This document shows positions 1-5,679 of a stretch of DNA of 6,073 nucleotides, piece after piece (the first letter of the stretch is position 1; each line of letters begins with the position of its first letter). Position numbers and translations under genes: made by a program. The DNA comes from Candidatus Saccharimonadota bacterium (GTDB lineage: Bacteria > Patescibacteriota > Saccharimonadia > Saccharimonadales > Saccharimonadaceae). The stretch spans positions 1 to 6,073 of the forward strand of contig JAFOHW010000068.1 in assembly GCA_017421685.1 (NCBI GenBank). Direction: 5' to 3'. The notes under the pieces are model-generated. The model did not search any database and had not been told where the DNA came from. It saw only the letters and a list, made by a program, of their open reading frames with translations.

Positions 1-1120
1 CGGAGACCGTAATCTTCTTCTCGACCGCTAAAGTTTGTAGGGCCAATGAAGCCTTGACACGAGTTTCTGCAATTTTTCGTGCTTCCTTTTCCCAGTTTTC
101 AAGCGTCTCATTGTTCCTCGCCAAGAATTCCTCAAAGCTTAAACCTTGGGAAGCCGCGTTTCTCGTCATATCGTCGCGAATTACTCGGACCTGGTCGTCA
201 ATTAAAATCTCTGGCGCCGGAACGGTAGACTTTTTAACTAACGCTGTGATTAGGTCGTCTTTAAATTTTTCTTCTGCCCTATGGCCATTCTGGGCTTTAA
301 GATTCTTTTCAATATCCGCCTTCAGATCGTCAATAGTTTTGAATGGGCCACATTTCTCTGCTAACTTATCATCAATTTTAGCCTTTTTGACTTCGTTAAC
401 TTGTTTAACTAGGACCTCGAACACGGTCTTCGCGCCAGCTAAGTCTTCTACTCCATAATCTTTCGGAAAAGTTAATTTTAAATCAAATTTATCACCAGAT
501 TCGTGGCCGACAATTCCGTCTTCGAATCCAGGAATAAAAGTCTTTGAACCCAGAACTAACTTATAATCTTTTGCTGAACCCCCCTTAAATGCCTTTCCGT
601 CTTTCTTCCCGACGAAATCAATAATAACTTCGTCGGTTAACTTCGCTGGTCGTTTTACGACCTTCTTCTCTGCAAATGAAGAAGCGAGATTGTCTAAAAT
701 ATCATCAATATCTTTTTTCGTAACTTTAACCTCAGGTTTCTTTACGCCGAGCTTCTTGTAGTCACCGAGCTTAACTTCTGGTACGATATCGGCTGTAGCA
801 GTATATTCAACAATTTCATCTGGGACATATTTCGTCACATTAACGCTAGGGAGGACTAATGGCGATTTTTCTTCCTTCTTAAAGGCTTCGATAACCGTCA
901 TCCGAACCGCAAGGTCAACCGTTTCTGCATTTAAATCATTTTCGGGAATAAATTTCTTTGCGACTTCCGTCGGAACCTTCCCCTTTCGGAATCCTTCAAC
1001 TTTTACTTCTTTAGCTAATTTTTCTAAAGCTCGCTTTTTTGCTGGCTTTAAATCTTCTGCATCGAGCGTAACTGTAATTTCGACTCGAGAATCAGAAAGT
1101 TTTTTAAACTTTGTTTTCAT
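1..1120 (-). CDS. tig: Trigger factor, ribosome-associated chaperone and peptidyl-prolyl isomerase (C-terminus cut by window edge)
   Basis: Trigger factor docks on the large ribosomal subunit at the exit tunnel and shields nascent chains; its FKBP-type middle domain isomerises Xaa-Pro bonds. Translating the minus strand from ATG 1118-1120 gives 373 residues with no stop before the window edge. The usual length is about 430, so roughly 60 residues of the C-terminal substrate-binding arm are missing. The N-terminal ribosome-binding signature GFRKGKVP is at residues 43-50. The FKBP-like domain runs about 160-245 and includes IPGFEDGIVGHESGD (196-210). The helical C-terminal domain follows, with VPAPEILIDDQ at 300-310. 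The start is supported by AGGAG placed 6 nt upstream. The gene lies 21 bp after the FAD oxidase on the same strand but has its own promoter. Identity is seen in the sequence; function is from the family. It looks intact apart from the window cut. Confidence 0.95.
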   Translation of the reverse strand, partial: MKTKFKKLSDSRVEITVTLDAEDLKPAKKRALEKLAKEVKVEGFRKGKVPTEVAKKFIPENDLNAETVDLAVRMTVIEAFKKEEKSPLVLPSVNVTKYVPDEIVEYTATADIVPEVKLGDYKKLGVKKPEVKVTKKDIDDILDNLASSFAEKKVVKRPAKLTDEVIIDFVGKKDGKAFKGGSAKDYKLVLGSKTFIPGFEDGIVGHESGDKFDLKLTFPKDYGVEDLAGAKTVFEVLVKQVNEVKKAKIDDKLAEKCGPFKTIDDLKADIEKNLKAQNGHRAEEKFKDDLITALVKKSTVPAPEILIDDQVRVIRDDMTRNAASQGLSFEEFLARNNETLENWEKEARKIAETRVKASLALQTLAVEKKITVS

Positions 1121-1168
1121 ACATAACTCCTATTTTCTATATTATACCATAACTTTCGGTAATGTAGA
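1121..1168 (-). promoter_or_regulatory. tig promoter and ribosome binding site, overlapping the upstream stop codon
   Basis: On the minus strand an extended -10, TGG-TATAAT, lies at 1141-1149. A plausible -35, TCTACA (1163-1168), sits 16 nt upstream and matches TTGACA in four of six bases. The TAA stop of the FAD oxidase (1142-1144) lies inside the TATAAT box. A transcript starting about 7 nt after the box would have a leader of about 14 nt. That leader carries AGGAG (1127-1131) at 6 nt spacing from the ATG. Start site and activity are inferred. Confidence 0.6.
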
Positions 1169-2725
1169 ATCGCGAAAGTGAGTCAAAGTAAACTTTGAGA
1201 CTGCTCCAAGTTTTATGTCGGGGTTTAAAATATTATTTTTATCGAAAATCTTTTTAATCTCTTCGTAAAGCCTTCGCTCAGATTCCAACATGTCGATATT
1301 TGTCACGACCGCCTTAAGTCTACCCTCTGGTGTCCCTCCCGCTAAACATCCACTTTGACGATTTATAATATATGCTCCCGCTTTCAAGAAAGTCGTAGCC
1401 TTCTTATTGAAGTCAGGTTCTTCTAAATTAAATTTTGGTCGTAGACTATAAGTCGAGGCAGAGAAAGAGCCAAATAGTTCCATTTCTAAATCGAGCTTCT
1501 TCCCAAGAATCTTTAAGTCATTCAGGAAATTTCCGATATTCCATTCTGGTAGATAAAAATCAGTCAAAATCGGTACGCGTTCTCCACTTCGGATATTTCT
1601 AAGATAACTGTAAAGCGCATTTTCAAACTCATCTAATGTATTCGTATTCTCAGAAGATTCAAAAATAAATTTCGAATTCCTAGGCAATTTGTTACGGATA
1701 TTCATAATCTTCTTCATATTCGTATTGCCTTTTTCGTCAAAACTAGCAAAAACAACAAATCCATCTTCAAGCCTTCTAATGATCCCGTCTAGATTCTTTC
1801 CGGACTCTCGCGCCTCCATGATAATTTTTAAATCATATAGATTTAGCTTTCGCGGTTTCAAAGTCTCGACTGCTTCAAGGAATTTAACCGCGGTACCAAT
1901 TTCTCGGAAAGTCGCAACCATCCTCGTTGGACGAGGTTTTAGAGGAATTGCTCTTAAAATCACTTCCGAAATAATCCCAAGAGTCCCCTGCGCTCCGAAG
2001 AATATGGGCATTAAATCTAGTGTCTCGCGCTTCTTCGCGTCCGCAATTCTCGGATAGCCCGCGAGATTGTTTTCTCCGCGAATTTCTTCTATTAACTTCT
2101 CATTCTTTTTTAAGACTTTTGAGACTTTCTGATATAGTTCCCCTTCGGCTGTTTTCTCGACCGCCTTTTTTGCGACTGCGTATTTCTTTAAACGATTTGT
2201 CTGTAGGCATTCCCCATTCGCTAAAATTACTTCGATTCTCTCGACAAAATTCGCAATCCCGCCATATTTTCCTGAACTTTCATCAGTCGGACAGTTCGAG
2301 ATTAATCCACCAATCGTTTCATGATCTCTTCCGTCGATTGGAATCGTTAATCCACTAACCGAAAGCGCCGTGTTTAATTCTTTCAGGGTTATTCCGGCTT
2401 GAACTCGAACCAATCTTTCTCGAGGGTCAATTTCGAGCATTCGATTTAATCTTTCAGTTGAAATAACAATTCCATTCGATAAGTCCGCTCCTCCTTCATC
2501 TAATCCCGAGCCCCTAACCGCAATTGGAACCGGAATGTTTTTTATTGCTAATTGATTAAAAAATCGCATAAGTTTTCTGATATCGTCAGTCGATTCGGGA
2601 AAAGCGACAAACTTCGGCTTAATTTTTAAAACTGAACGGTCAGTCGAATATTCTTCTAGAATTTCGGGCGTGTCAAAAACATTTCCGACAATAAGCTGAT
2701 TCAAATGTCTCGCAATTTTACCCAT
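1142..2725 (-). CDS. FAD-linked oxidase/dehydrogenase of the GlcD/YdiJ type, single-domain form
   Basis: The protein has 527 residues and is predicted to be a cytoplasmic flavoenzyme that oxidises a 2-hydroxy acid such as lactate, glycolate or 2-hydroxyglutarate; the substrate cannot be read from sequence. The PCMH-type FAD domain is clear: pyrophosphate-binding loop PIAVRGSGLDEGGADLSNG (67-85), DHETIGGLISN (134-144), KYGGIANFVERIEVILANGE (153-172) and FFGAQGTLGIISEV (242-255). The end of the C-terminal cap shows the family ending, IKKIFDKNNILNPDIKLG (490-507). The GY...GAQGTLG arrangement (223-250) recalls YdiJ, but YdiJ is about twice as long and carries a 4Fe-4S half that is absent here. 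The usual GEHG motif of the cap is not seen; LAGGTPEGR (461-469) stands near its expected place. No Shine-Dalgarno precedes the ATG; a TATAAT box 10 nt upstream suggests an almost leaderless mRNA. Fold class is confident, substrate unknown. Confidence 0.87.
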   Translation of the reverse strand: MGKIARHLNQLIVGNVFDTPEILEEYSTDRSVLKIKPKFVAFPESTDDIRKLMRFFNQLAIKNIPVPIAVRGSGLDEGGADLSNGIVISTERLNRMLEIDPRERLVRVQAGITLKELNTALSVSGLTIPIDGRDHETIGGLISNCPTDESSGKYGGIANFVERIEVILANGECLQTNRLKKYAVAKKAVEKTAEGELYQKVSKVLKKNEKLIEEIRGENNLAGYPRIADAKKRETLDLMPIFFGAQGTLGIISEVILRAIPLKPRPTRMVATFREIGTAVKFLEAVETLKPRKLNLYDLKIIMEARESGKNLDGIIRRLEDGFVVFASFDEKGNTNMKKIMNIRNKLPRNSKFIFESSENTNTLDEFENALYSYLRNIRSGERVPILTDFYLPEWNIGNFLNDLKILGKKLDLEMELFGSFSASTYSLRPKFNLEEPDFNKKATTFLKAGAYIINRQSGCLAGGTPEGRLKAVVTNIDMLESERRLYEEIKKIFDKNNILNPDIKLGAVSKFTLTHFRDSTLPKVMV

Positions 2726-2744
2726 ATTGCTTACGATTATATCA
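2726..2744 (-). promoter_or_regulatory. Extended -10 promoter of the FAD oxidase, predicted near-leaderless
   Basis: TGA-TATAAT on the minus strand (2736-2744) is a full extended -10 consensus. Only 10 nt, CGTAAGCAAT, separate the box from the ATG, so transcription should begin about 3-5 nt before the start codon. There is no room for, and no trace of, a Shine-Dalgarno. No good -35 is seen at 16-18 nt, which is compatible with an extended -10 promoter. It lies in the 34-bp gap after the DUF4177-like gene. Confidence 0.5.
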
Positions 2745-2759
2745 CAAAATTACGCGAAT

Positions 2760-2981
2760 CTAACCTTTTTTAGTTTTCGCCGGTTCTTTACTTTCTTTTT
2801 TCGGTTTCTTGAAAATCAAATCAACTTCCAGGGTTTTTCCGCTCGGGCCGAACAAAACAGGAATAAAGCCGACGTACTCCATGCCTTCTTTTTCGACATA
2901 TCGGTTTATGACTTCGCGATGTTCTTTGATGTCGGCGTTGATTAATTTATTGTTTGCGTATTTTAATCTGACAAACTCCAT
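2760..2981 (-). CDS. Small DUF4177-like protein with a lysine-rich tail
   Basis: This 73-residue protein has the layout of the small DUF4177 family: a first strand (MEFVRLKYAN, 1-10), a charged helix (about 17-32), a 'KEGMEYVGFIPVLFG' segment (31-45) equivalent to the family's 'GWELV' region, and a last strand, KTLEVDLIFKK (49-59). A basic tail, KKPKKESKEPAKTKKG (58-73), follows and could contact nucleic acid or be disordered. Family function is unknown. The start is supported by AAAGGAGGT directly upstream, although only 3 nt separate GGAGG from the ATG. It ends in TAG 34 bp before the FAD oxidase, which has its own -10 box, so co-transcription is possible but not required. It is transcribed divergently from the gene at 3095. 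The family assignment is by remembered pattern; that the frame is a real gene is well supported by the ribosome binding site and promoter. Confidence 0.6.
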   Translation of the reverse strand: MEFVRLKYANNKLINADIKEHREVINRYVEKEGMEYVGFIPVLFGPSGKTLEVDLIFKKPKKESKEPAKTKKG

Positions 2982-3007
2982 TGACCTCCTTTCTAATTAT
3001 TATACAC
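2982..3007 (-). promoter_or_regulatory. Promoter and very strong Shine-Dalgarno of the DUF4177-like gene
   Basis: TATAAT lies at 2999-3004 on the minus strand, preceded by GTG. AAAGGAGGT at 2984-2992 is close to perfectly complementary to the 16S rRNA 3' end, but GGAGG is only 3 nt from the ATG (2979-2981). With a start about 7 nt after the box, the leader would be about 11 nt and consist almost entirely of the Shine-Dalgarno. The best -35 candidate is weak (TTGGAA with a 15-nt spacer). Confidence 0.6.
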
Positions 3008-3022
3008 GAAAAATAAATTTTC

Positions 3023-3059
3023 CAAAATTAGGTTACAGCTTGCGAAAAAGCTAATTTTG
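3023..3059. repeat. Inverted repeat in the divergent promoter region, possible operator
   Basis: CAAAATTAG (3023-3031) and CTAATTTTG (3051-3059) form perfect 9-bp arms around a 19-bp centre. An alternative inner pairing, AGCTT (3037-3041) with AAGCT (3048-3052), overlaps the right arm. The right arm lies between the -35 and -10 of the plus-strand gene, and the -35 is in the centre, so a bound regulator or a hairpin here would affect that promoter directly. It is not a terminator: no U-run follows and it lies in front of both genes. AT-rich arms of this length can arise by chance. Confidence 0.4.
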
Positions 3060-3086
3060 TGATATGATAATAGCATCATAAAAGGA
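3040..3086 (+). promoter_or_regulatory. Promoter and ribosome binding site of the HhH-like gene
   Basis: TTGCGA (3040-3045), a 17-nt spacer and the extended -10 TGA-TATGAT (3060-3068) form the most complete promoter of the window. Start of transcription is expected near 3075. AAAGGA (3081-3086) sits 8 nt before the ATG at 3095, giving a leader of about 20 nt with a normal Shine-Dalgarno. The promoter is embedded in the 3023-3059 inverted repeat. Confidence 0.7.
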
Positions 3087-3094
3087 CATAAATC

Positions 3095-3892
3095 ATGGAT
3101 AAAGACAGATTAGAGACACTGGTTCAGACTTACATAAATGCTAAAAAATCTGACGAATTTGGTGAACGAGAAATTTCTTATTGTGACTTGATGGAAAGCT
3201 ACCGAAAATGGCTTCGAGAAAATATCTTAGATTATAAAAAATTGACCAATTATTCCGACGCAGAATTTTCCGAAAAATTCGGAGAGATGTATCTGCATAC
3301 TGACGGAGCTCCAAACCACAATAATCGTAATCTTAGAATGCATTTTAACAGCCCTGAAAGTCGCATCGCGATTCGGTCCAGATTTGAAAAATTAATTGAT
3401 TATATTTTGAATTATGAAGGCGATAAGATCGAGATTCTTGAAAAACTTGCCGACCCTGATGGGCAGTATAAGATTAAAGGAATTGGTGAACACATTCTGT
3501 CGTCTTTGATTTCCGCAAAATATCCCGAAGTCCCGCCGATTAACGGAACTTCGCGAGAATTCTTTGATAACATTGGTGACCCGCTTCCGGCGAATTATAC
3601 CGATGGCCTAAGGACGATTGCTGAATTTTTTGAAGACGTTATTAAGCTTTCTAATGGTGAGTTAGGCTCGGATGATGCGAACCATATTTTCTGGTATTCT
3701 AAGAATATTGAATCCGGTCGTCGTTTTATGGAGTTAAATTATCAGACTACTTTCGAGAAGAAAGCTAAAAAGAAAAATCCTTCATCAAAAAATCGAAAGA
3801 AAATTCTTTCCTATGAAGAAGAATTTGATGTCGGATACGCCGACCTAATGGCAGTTCACGAAGCGGCCATGCGCAAGAAAAATGGCGCTTAA
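3095..3892 (+). CDS. Hypothetical protein with helix-hairpin-helix-like segment, resembling regions next to McrB-type ATPases
   Basis: This is the only plus-strand gene of the window: 265 residues, soluble, no signal peptide or membrane segment. The recognisable part is residues 126-161: KIKGIGEHILSSLIS, a GIG hairpin between helices, followed by AKYPEVPPINGTSREFF and a final IG. The pattern 'kGlG..iaS.lL...P..yp..N..s...l..lG' followed by a D...FLWW-like element (here GSDDANHIFWYSKN, 191-204) is what I remember from N-terminal regions of McrB-like AAA+ proteins and related standalone proteins. The N-terminal third is helical and charged. A basic linker, EKKAKKKNPSSKNRKK (221-236), precedes a short helical C-terminus, so DNA or RNA contact is plausible. 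There is no Walker motif and no nuclease motif, and no McrC-like partner is present. The start is well supported by AAAGGA at 8 nt and a complete promoter. The gene is certain; the resemblance is inference and function is unknown. Confidence 0.8.
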   Translation: MDKDRLETLVQTYINAKKSDEFGEREISYCDLMESYRKWLRENILDYKKLTNYSDAEFSEKFGEMYLHTDGAPNHNNRNLRMHFNSPESRIAIRSRFEKLIDYILNYEGDKIEILEKLADPDGQYKIKGIGEHILSSLISAKYPEVPPINGTSREFFDNIGDPLPANYTDGLRTIAEFFEDVIKLSNGELGSDDANHIFWYSKNIESGRRFMELNYQTTFEKKAKKKNPSSKNRKKILSYEEEFDVGYADLMAVHEAAMRKKNGA

Positions 3893-3911
3893 AAACAACA
3901 TAAATATTTGC

Positions 3912-3926
3912 AAAAAGCTATTAGCT
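3912..3926 (-). terminator. Weak hairpin with U-run after the decarboxylase-like gene
   Basis: On the minus strand, AGCT-AAT-AGCT (3916-3926) is followed by TTTT (3912-3915), just after the stop codon at 3929-3931. The stem is only 4 bp with a 3-nt loop, so this is a poor intrinsic terminator at best. It lies in the 36-bp gap between two convergent genes, where termination is expected. On the plus strand the same hairpin is followed by AATTAATTT, also weak. Confidence 0.25.
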
Positions 3927-3928
3927 AA

Positions 3929-4837
3929 TTAATTTCCTAAGGTCTTAATTTTGTCGAACCTAACCGATTCTACGGCTTTACGCAAAGCTTCTTCGGAGCC
4001 GTAATGGGTTTGTCTTCCGGGCGCATCTGATAACATGTGTTGGGCGAACGGAAAACTCACGGCTCTGTCTAAGATCGCGCCAAATTTTCCAGTCCGCGAA
4101 CTCGCTACAGCATAATGAGAGATGTCAATTAGCGGAACATCTAAAGCCTGTTTCATTTCTTCTGGGAAGAAGGTCAGCGAAAATAGATCCCCATCCGGTT
4201 CCCCCGCTAGCCTGCCGTAAGCAATCGAGGTATTCCCCTCGATCCAAAGTCGTTCATTTAATGATCGCATCTTCGTATTAAGTAGCGACATCGTGCATTC
4301 TACTTTTTTCGTTTTATCCAAATTTCGTAGCTCGCAGACAAAATCGCCTTCGCAAGTCGTTGTCATTATGGCTTTTGAGACATCTGGTGATTTTAGGCCA
4401 TGCTTTTCATCATACGAAATCGTGTCACTAATGTAATCCATCATCACCCACGAAAGTAGCCCGGTTTTTGTATTTTCCGCGACTAAGTAGTATTCTGCTC
4501 TCGCGCCCCAAAACACGCTCGAATGGACACGAAACATCACAACGATTCCATAATATTTTTCTTCATCGCCCTTAAAGACTGAAGTCTTCGCCGGCTGAAA
4601 TCCATCTGGCATAAATTTTTCGATTTTTTTCGGGTCAGGAACCTCATAAAACAACAACGAACAGTACGGCTCGACGACAAAAGGCATTTTATCCGCCTTT
4701 TTTGTTGCGCTCGTGACAATTTTTTTCTGTAGACATACAGGCAGTTTATTTAATTTTGTCTGAAGATAACTAACTTTCCCGACCTCCATCGGGTTAACCA
4801 ATTTTTCTACCCCCTTCGCATATTCTAAAATATTCAT
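3929..4837 (-). CDS. Conserved hypothetical protein, possibly with acetoacetate-decarboxylase-like fold
   Basis: The protein has 302 residues, with no signal peptide and no convincing membrane helix. I do not recognise it firmly. The stretch from about 58 to 145 reads like the acetoacetate decarboxylase-like superfamily: VPDPKKIEKFMPDGFQP (66-82) recalls the 'vp.e.l..lLPpGf.p' opening, followed by YYGIVVMFRVHSS (95-107), EYYLVAENTKTG (115-126) and later strands rich in aromatic and polar residues. Five cysteines (35, 59, 162, 168, 181) are scattered with no metal-site spacing. I cannot point to a catalytic lysine, so enzymatic activity is not claimed. No Shine-Dalgarno precedes the ATG; an extended -10 box ends exactly 6 nt upstream, which predicts a leaderless mRNA and supports this start over M17, which also lacks a ribosome binding site. 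It is convergent with the HhH-like gene and follows the CmpB-like gene after 108 bp. The frame is certainly a gene; the family call is a guess. Confidence 0.7.
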   Translation of the reverse strand: MNILEYAKGVEKLVNPMEVGKVSYLQTKLNKLPVCLQKKIVTSATKKADKMPFVVEPYCSLLFYEVPDPKKIEKFMPDGFQPAKTSVFKGDEEKYYGIVVMFRVHSSVFWGARAEYYLVAENTKTGLLSWVMMDYISDTISYDEKHGLKSPDVSKAIMTTTCEGDFVCELRNLDKTKKVECTMSLLNTKMRSLNERLWIEGNTSIAYGRLAGEPDGDLFSLTFFPEEMKQALDVPLIDISHYAVASSRTGKFGAILDRAVSFPFAQHMLSDAPGRQTHYGSEEALRKAVESVRFDKIKTLGN

Positions 4838-4852
4838 AAGTTTATTGTATCA
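4838..4852 (-). promoter_or_regulatory. Extended -10 promoter giving a predicted leaderless mRNA
   Basis: TGA-TACAAT on the minus strand (4844-4852) is followed by AAACTT and then the ATG. Six nt between box and start codon puts the usual transcription start on the A of the ATG. No Shine-Dalgarno is present. No clear -35 is seen at 16-18 nt. The copy of the TTTAGGCT repeat at 4856-4870 lies where spacer and -35 should be. Confidence 0.5.
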
Positions 4853-4855
4853 CTT

Positions 4856-4916
4856 TTTAGGCTTAATTATGCTGAGGGTTTATTTTTAATCTAGCCAAGG
4901 GCTTTAGGCTAATTAT
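4856..4916. repeat. Two near-identical 14-15 bp direct repeats in the intergenic gap
   Basis: TTTAGGCTTAATTAT (4856-4870) and TTTAGGCTAATTAT (4903-4916) differ by one T and start 47 bp apart. One overlaps the promoter of the gene at 3929-4837. Between them, TAGCC (4892-4896) and GGCTA (4907-4911) can pair, and an alternative short hairpin AGCC-AAG-GGCT (4893-4903) competes with it. The repeats may be binding sites for a regulator, the hairpin may be a weak terminator of the CmpB-like gene, or it may be chance in AT-rich DNA. The rest of the 108-bp gap (4838-4945) holds nothing else I can name. Confidence 0.35.
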
Positions 4917-4945
4917 CACTATTGATATTTATTATGCAATGTTTT

Positions 4946-5596
4946 TTATTTGACCCAATACTCTAGCTTAAGCGATTCATAAAAGTCTATCGCGTCCGGC
5001 CAATCGAAAAATTTCGAAGCTAAAATGTTATATATTTCGTCGACCATCACTAATGTAAACAAAATAATCGTAAACGTCAGAAAAGTTCGTCTTGTCATCT
5101 TCTTTGAGAGCCAAATTGTAATTGGTATAACGACGTATGTTAAAAATAATGCCGAAACTCCGAAAAATAATACGCTCCTAAGACAAACTAATCCTTCAAT
5201 ATTCCCGAAATTCAGGATTTCGGTATTATAGTCCCAATATCTCGTTCCGTTTCCGATTTTAAAAACTAACCATCCCGCAACAAATTCTAAAAGACCGGTA
5301 GTAATTACGGAAATTAGAAAAACCATCCATGGATATTTTCGAAATTTCCGTGTTGTTAAAATAATCAGAATTGTTCCAATCGCATAAATATTAATCCACG
5401 GTAAAAAGTTCCCACCCTGCATATAAAACTTTTTCATTCCGCCGTTAAAATAATAGAAAATAAATTCATAAACCCATCCAAAAAATCCCGCGAAGACAAT
5501 CAAGAGCATAAAAATCCCGATTTTCTGCCACCGCTCTAATTTTAGTTCACCAGATATGTATTTACGAAAAACAGTCCTTAGATTTTTATGTAACAT
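4946..5596 (-). CDS. CmpB/DUF1113-type membrane protein ('putative ABC transporter permease' family)
   Basis: The protein has 216 residues from the preferred start and is an integral membrane protein with about five helices: roughly 25-50, 66-81, 88-112, 140-163 and 172-190. Family marks are GWVYE (40-44) at the end of helix 1, a P.I..YAIG stretch in place of the usual GP..PIYG.G, GLLEFVAGWLVFKI (101-114), the charged-aromatic NGTRYWDYN (116-124) and GLVCLRSVLFFG (135-146), equivalent to the family's GRICL..S. The family is named as a putative ABC transporter permease, but no ATPase gene is nearby and transport has not been deduced from the sequence. An ATG 18 bp upstream (5612-5614) is in frame, but it lies upstream of the TATAAT box and has no Shine-Dalgarno. 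I prefer the ATG at 5594-5596, placed 6 nt after TATAAT, which implies a leaderless mRNA. Confidence 0.82.
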   Translation of the reverse strand: MLHKNLRTVFRKYISGELKLERWQKIGIFMLLIVFAGFFGWVYEFIFYYFNGGMKKFYMQGGNFLPWINIYAIGTILIILTTRKFRKYPWMVFLISVITTGLLEFVAGWLVFKIGNGTRYWDYNTEILNFGNIEGLVCLRSVLFFGVSALFLTYVVIPITIWLSKKMTRRTFLTFTIILFTLVMVDEIYNILASKFFDWPDAIDFYESLKLEYWVK

Positions 5597-5608
5597 AACC
5601 GTATTATA
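5597..5608 (-). promoter_or_regulatory. TATAAT box deciding the start of the CmpB-like gene
   Basis: TATAAT on the minus strand (5603-5608), preceded by GTG as in the DUF4177-like promoter, is followed by ACGGTT and ATG. Transcription would begin at or next to that ATG, so the upstream in-frame ATG (5612-5614) would not be in the message. No convincing -35 at 16-18 nt; TTGTGA lies 20 nt upstream, which is too far for a normal spacer. Confidence 0.5.
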
Positions 5609-5679
5609 CACCATAAAATCAAGTTACTTCACAATAGCTCACTAATGATTCATGGTTCCAAAGAATGTCGCCACTTTAT

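Noticed and set aside
54..458. Plus-strand open frame of 134 residues opposite tig
   Set aside because: It is antisense to conserved trigger factor sequence, has no Shine-Dalgarno and an unnatural serine/phenylalanine-rich composition.
1689..2358. Two plus-strand open frames of 122 and 112 residues opposite the FAD oxidase
   Set aside because: They lie antisense to the conserved FAD domain and are rich in Ser/Arg/Phe, as expected from the complement of a coding strand; no ribosome binding site.
2727..3054. Plus-strand frames opposite the DUF4177-like gene and its promoter
   Set aside because: They overlap a gene with a strong Shine-Dalgarno and promoter on the minus strand and have no initiation signals.
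2760..3892. Complete McrBC-like or toxin-antitoxin system formed by the DUF4177-like and HhH-like genes
   Set aside because: No ATPase, nuclease or toxin motif is present, and the genes are divergent rather than overlapping in one operon.
4537..4719. Minus-strand 60-residue frame inside the decarboxylase-like gene
   Set aside because: It is a frame shift of an intact 302-residue gene on the same strand, with no independent signals.
4871..4905. Intrinsic terminator of the CmpB-like gene
   Set aside because: The possible stems (AGCC/GGCT, TAGCC/GGCTA) have 4-5 bp and are followed on the minus strand only by GATTAAAAAT, without a proper U-run; kept only as part of the repeat entry.
5025..5231. 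Plus-strand 68-residue frame opposite the CmpB-like gene
   Set aside because: It is antisense to the conserved membrane protein and has no ribosome binding site.
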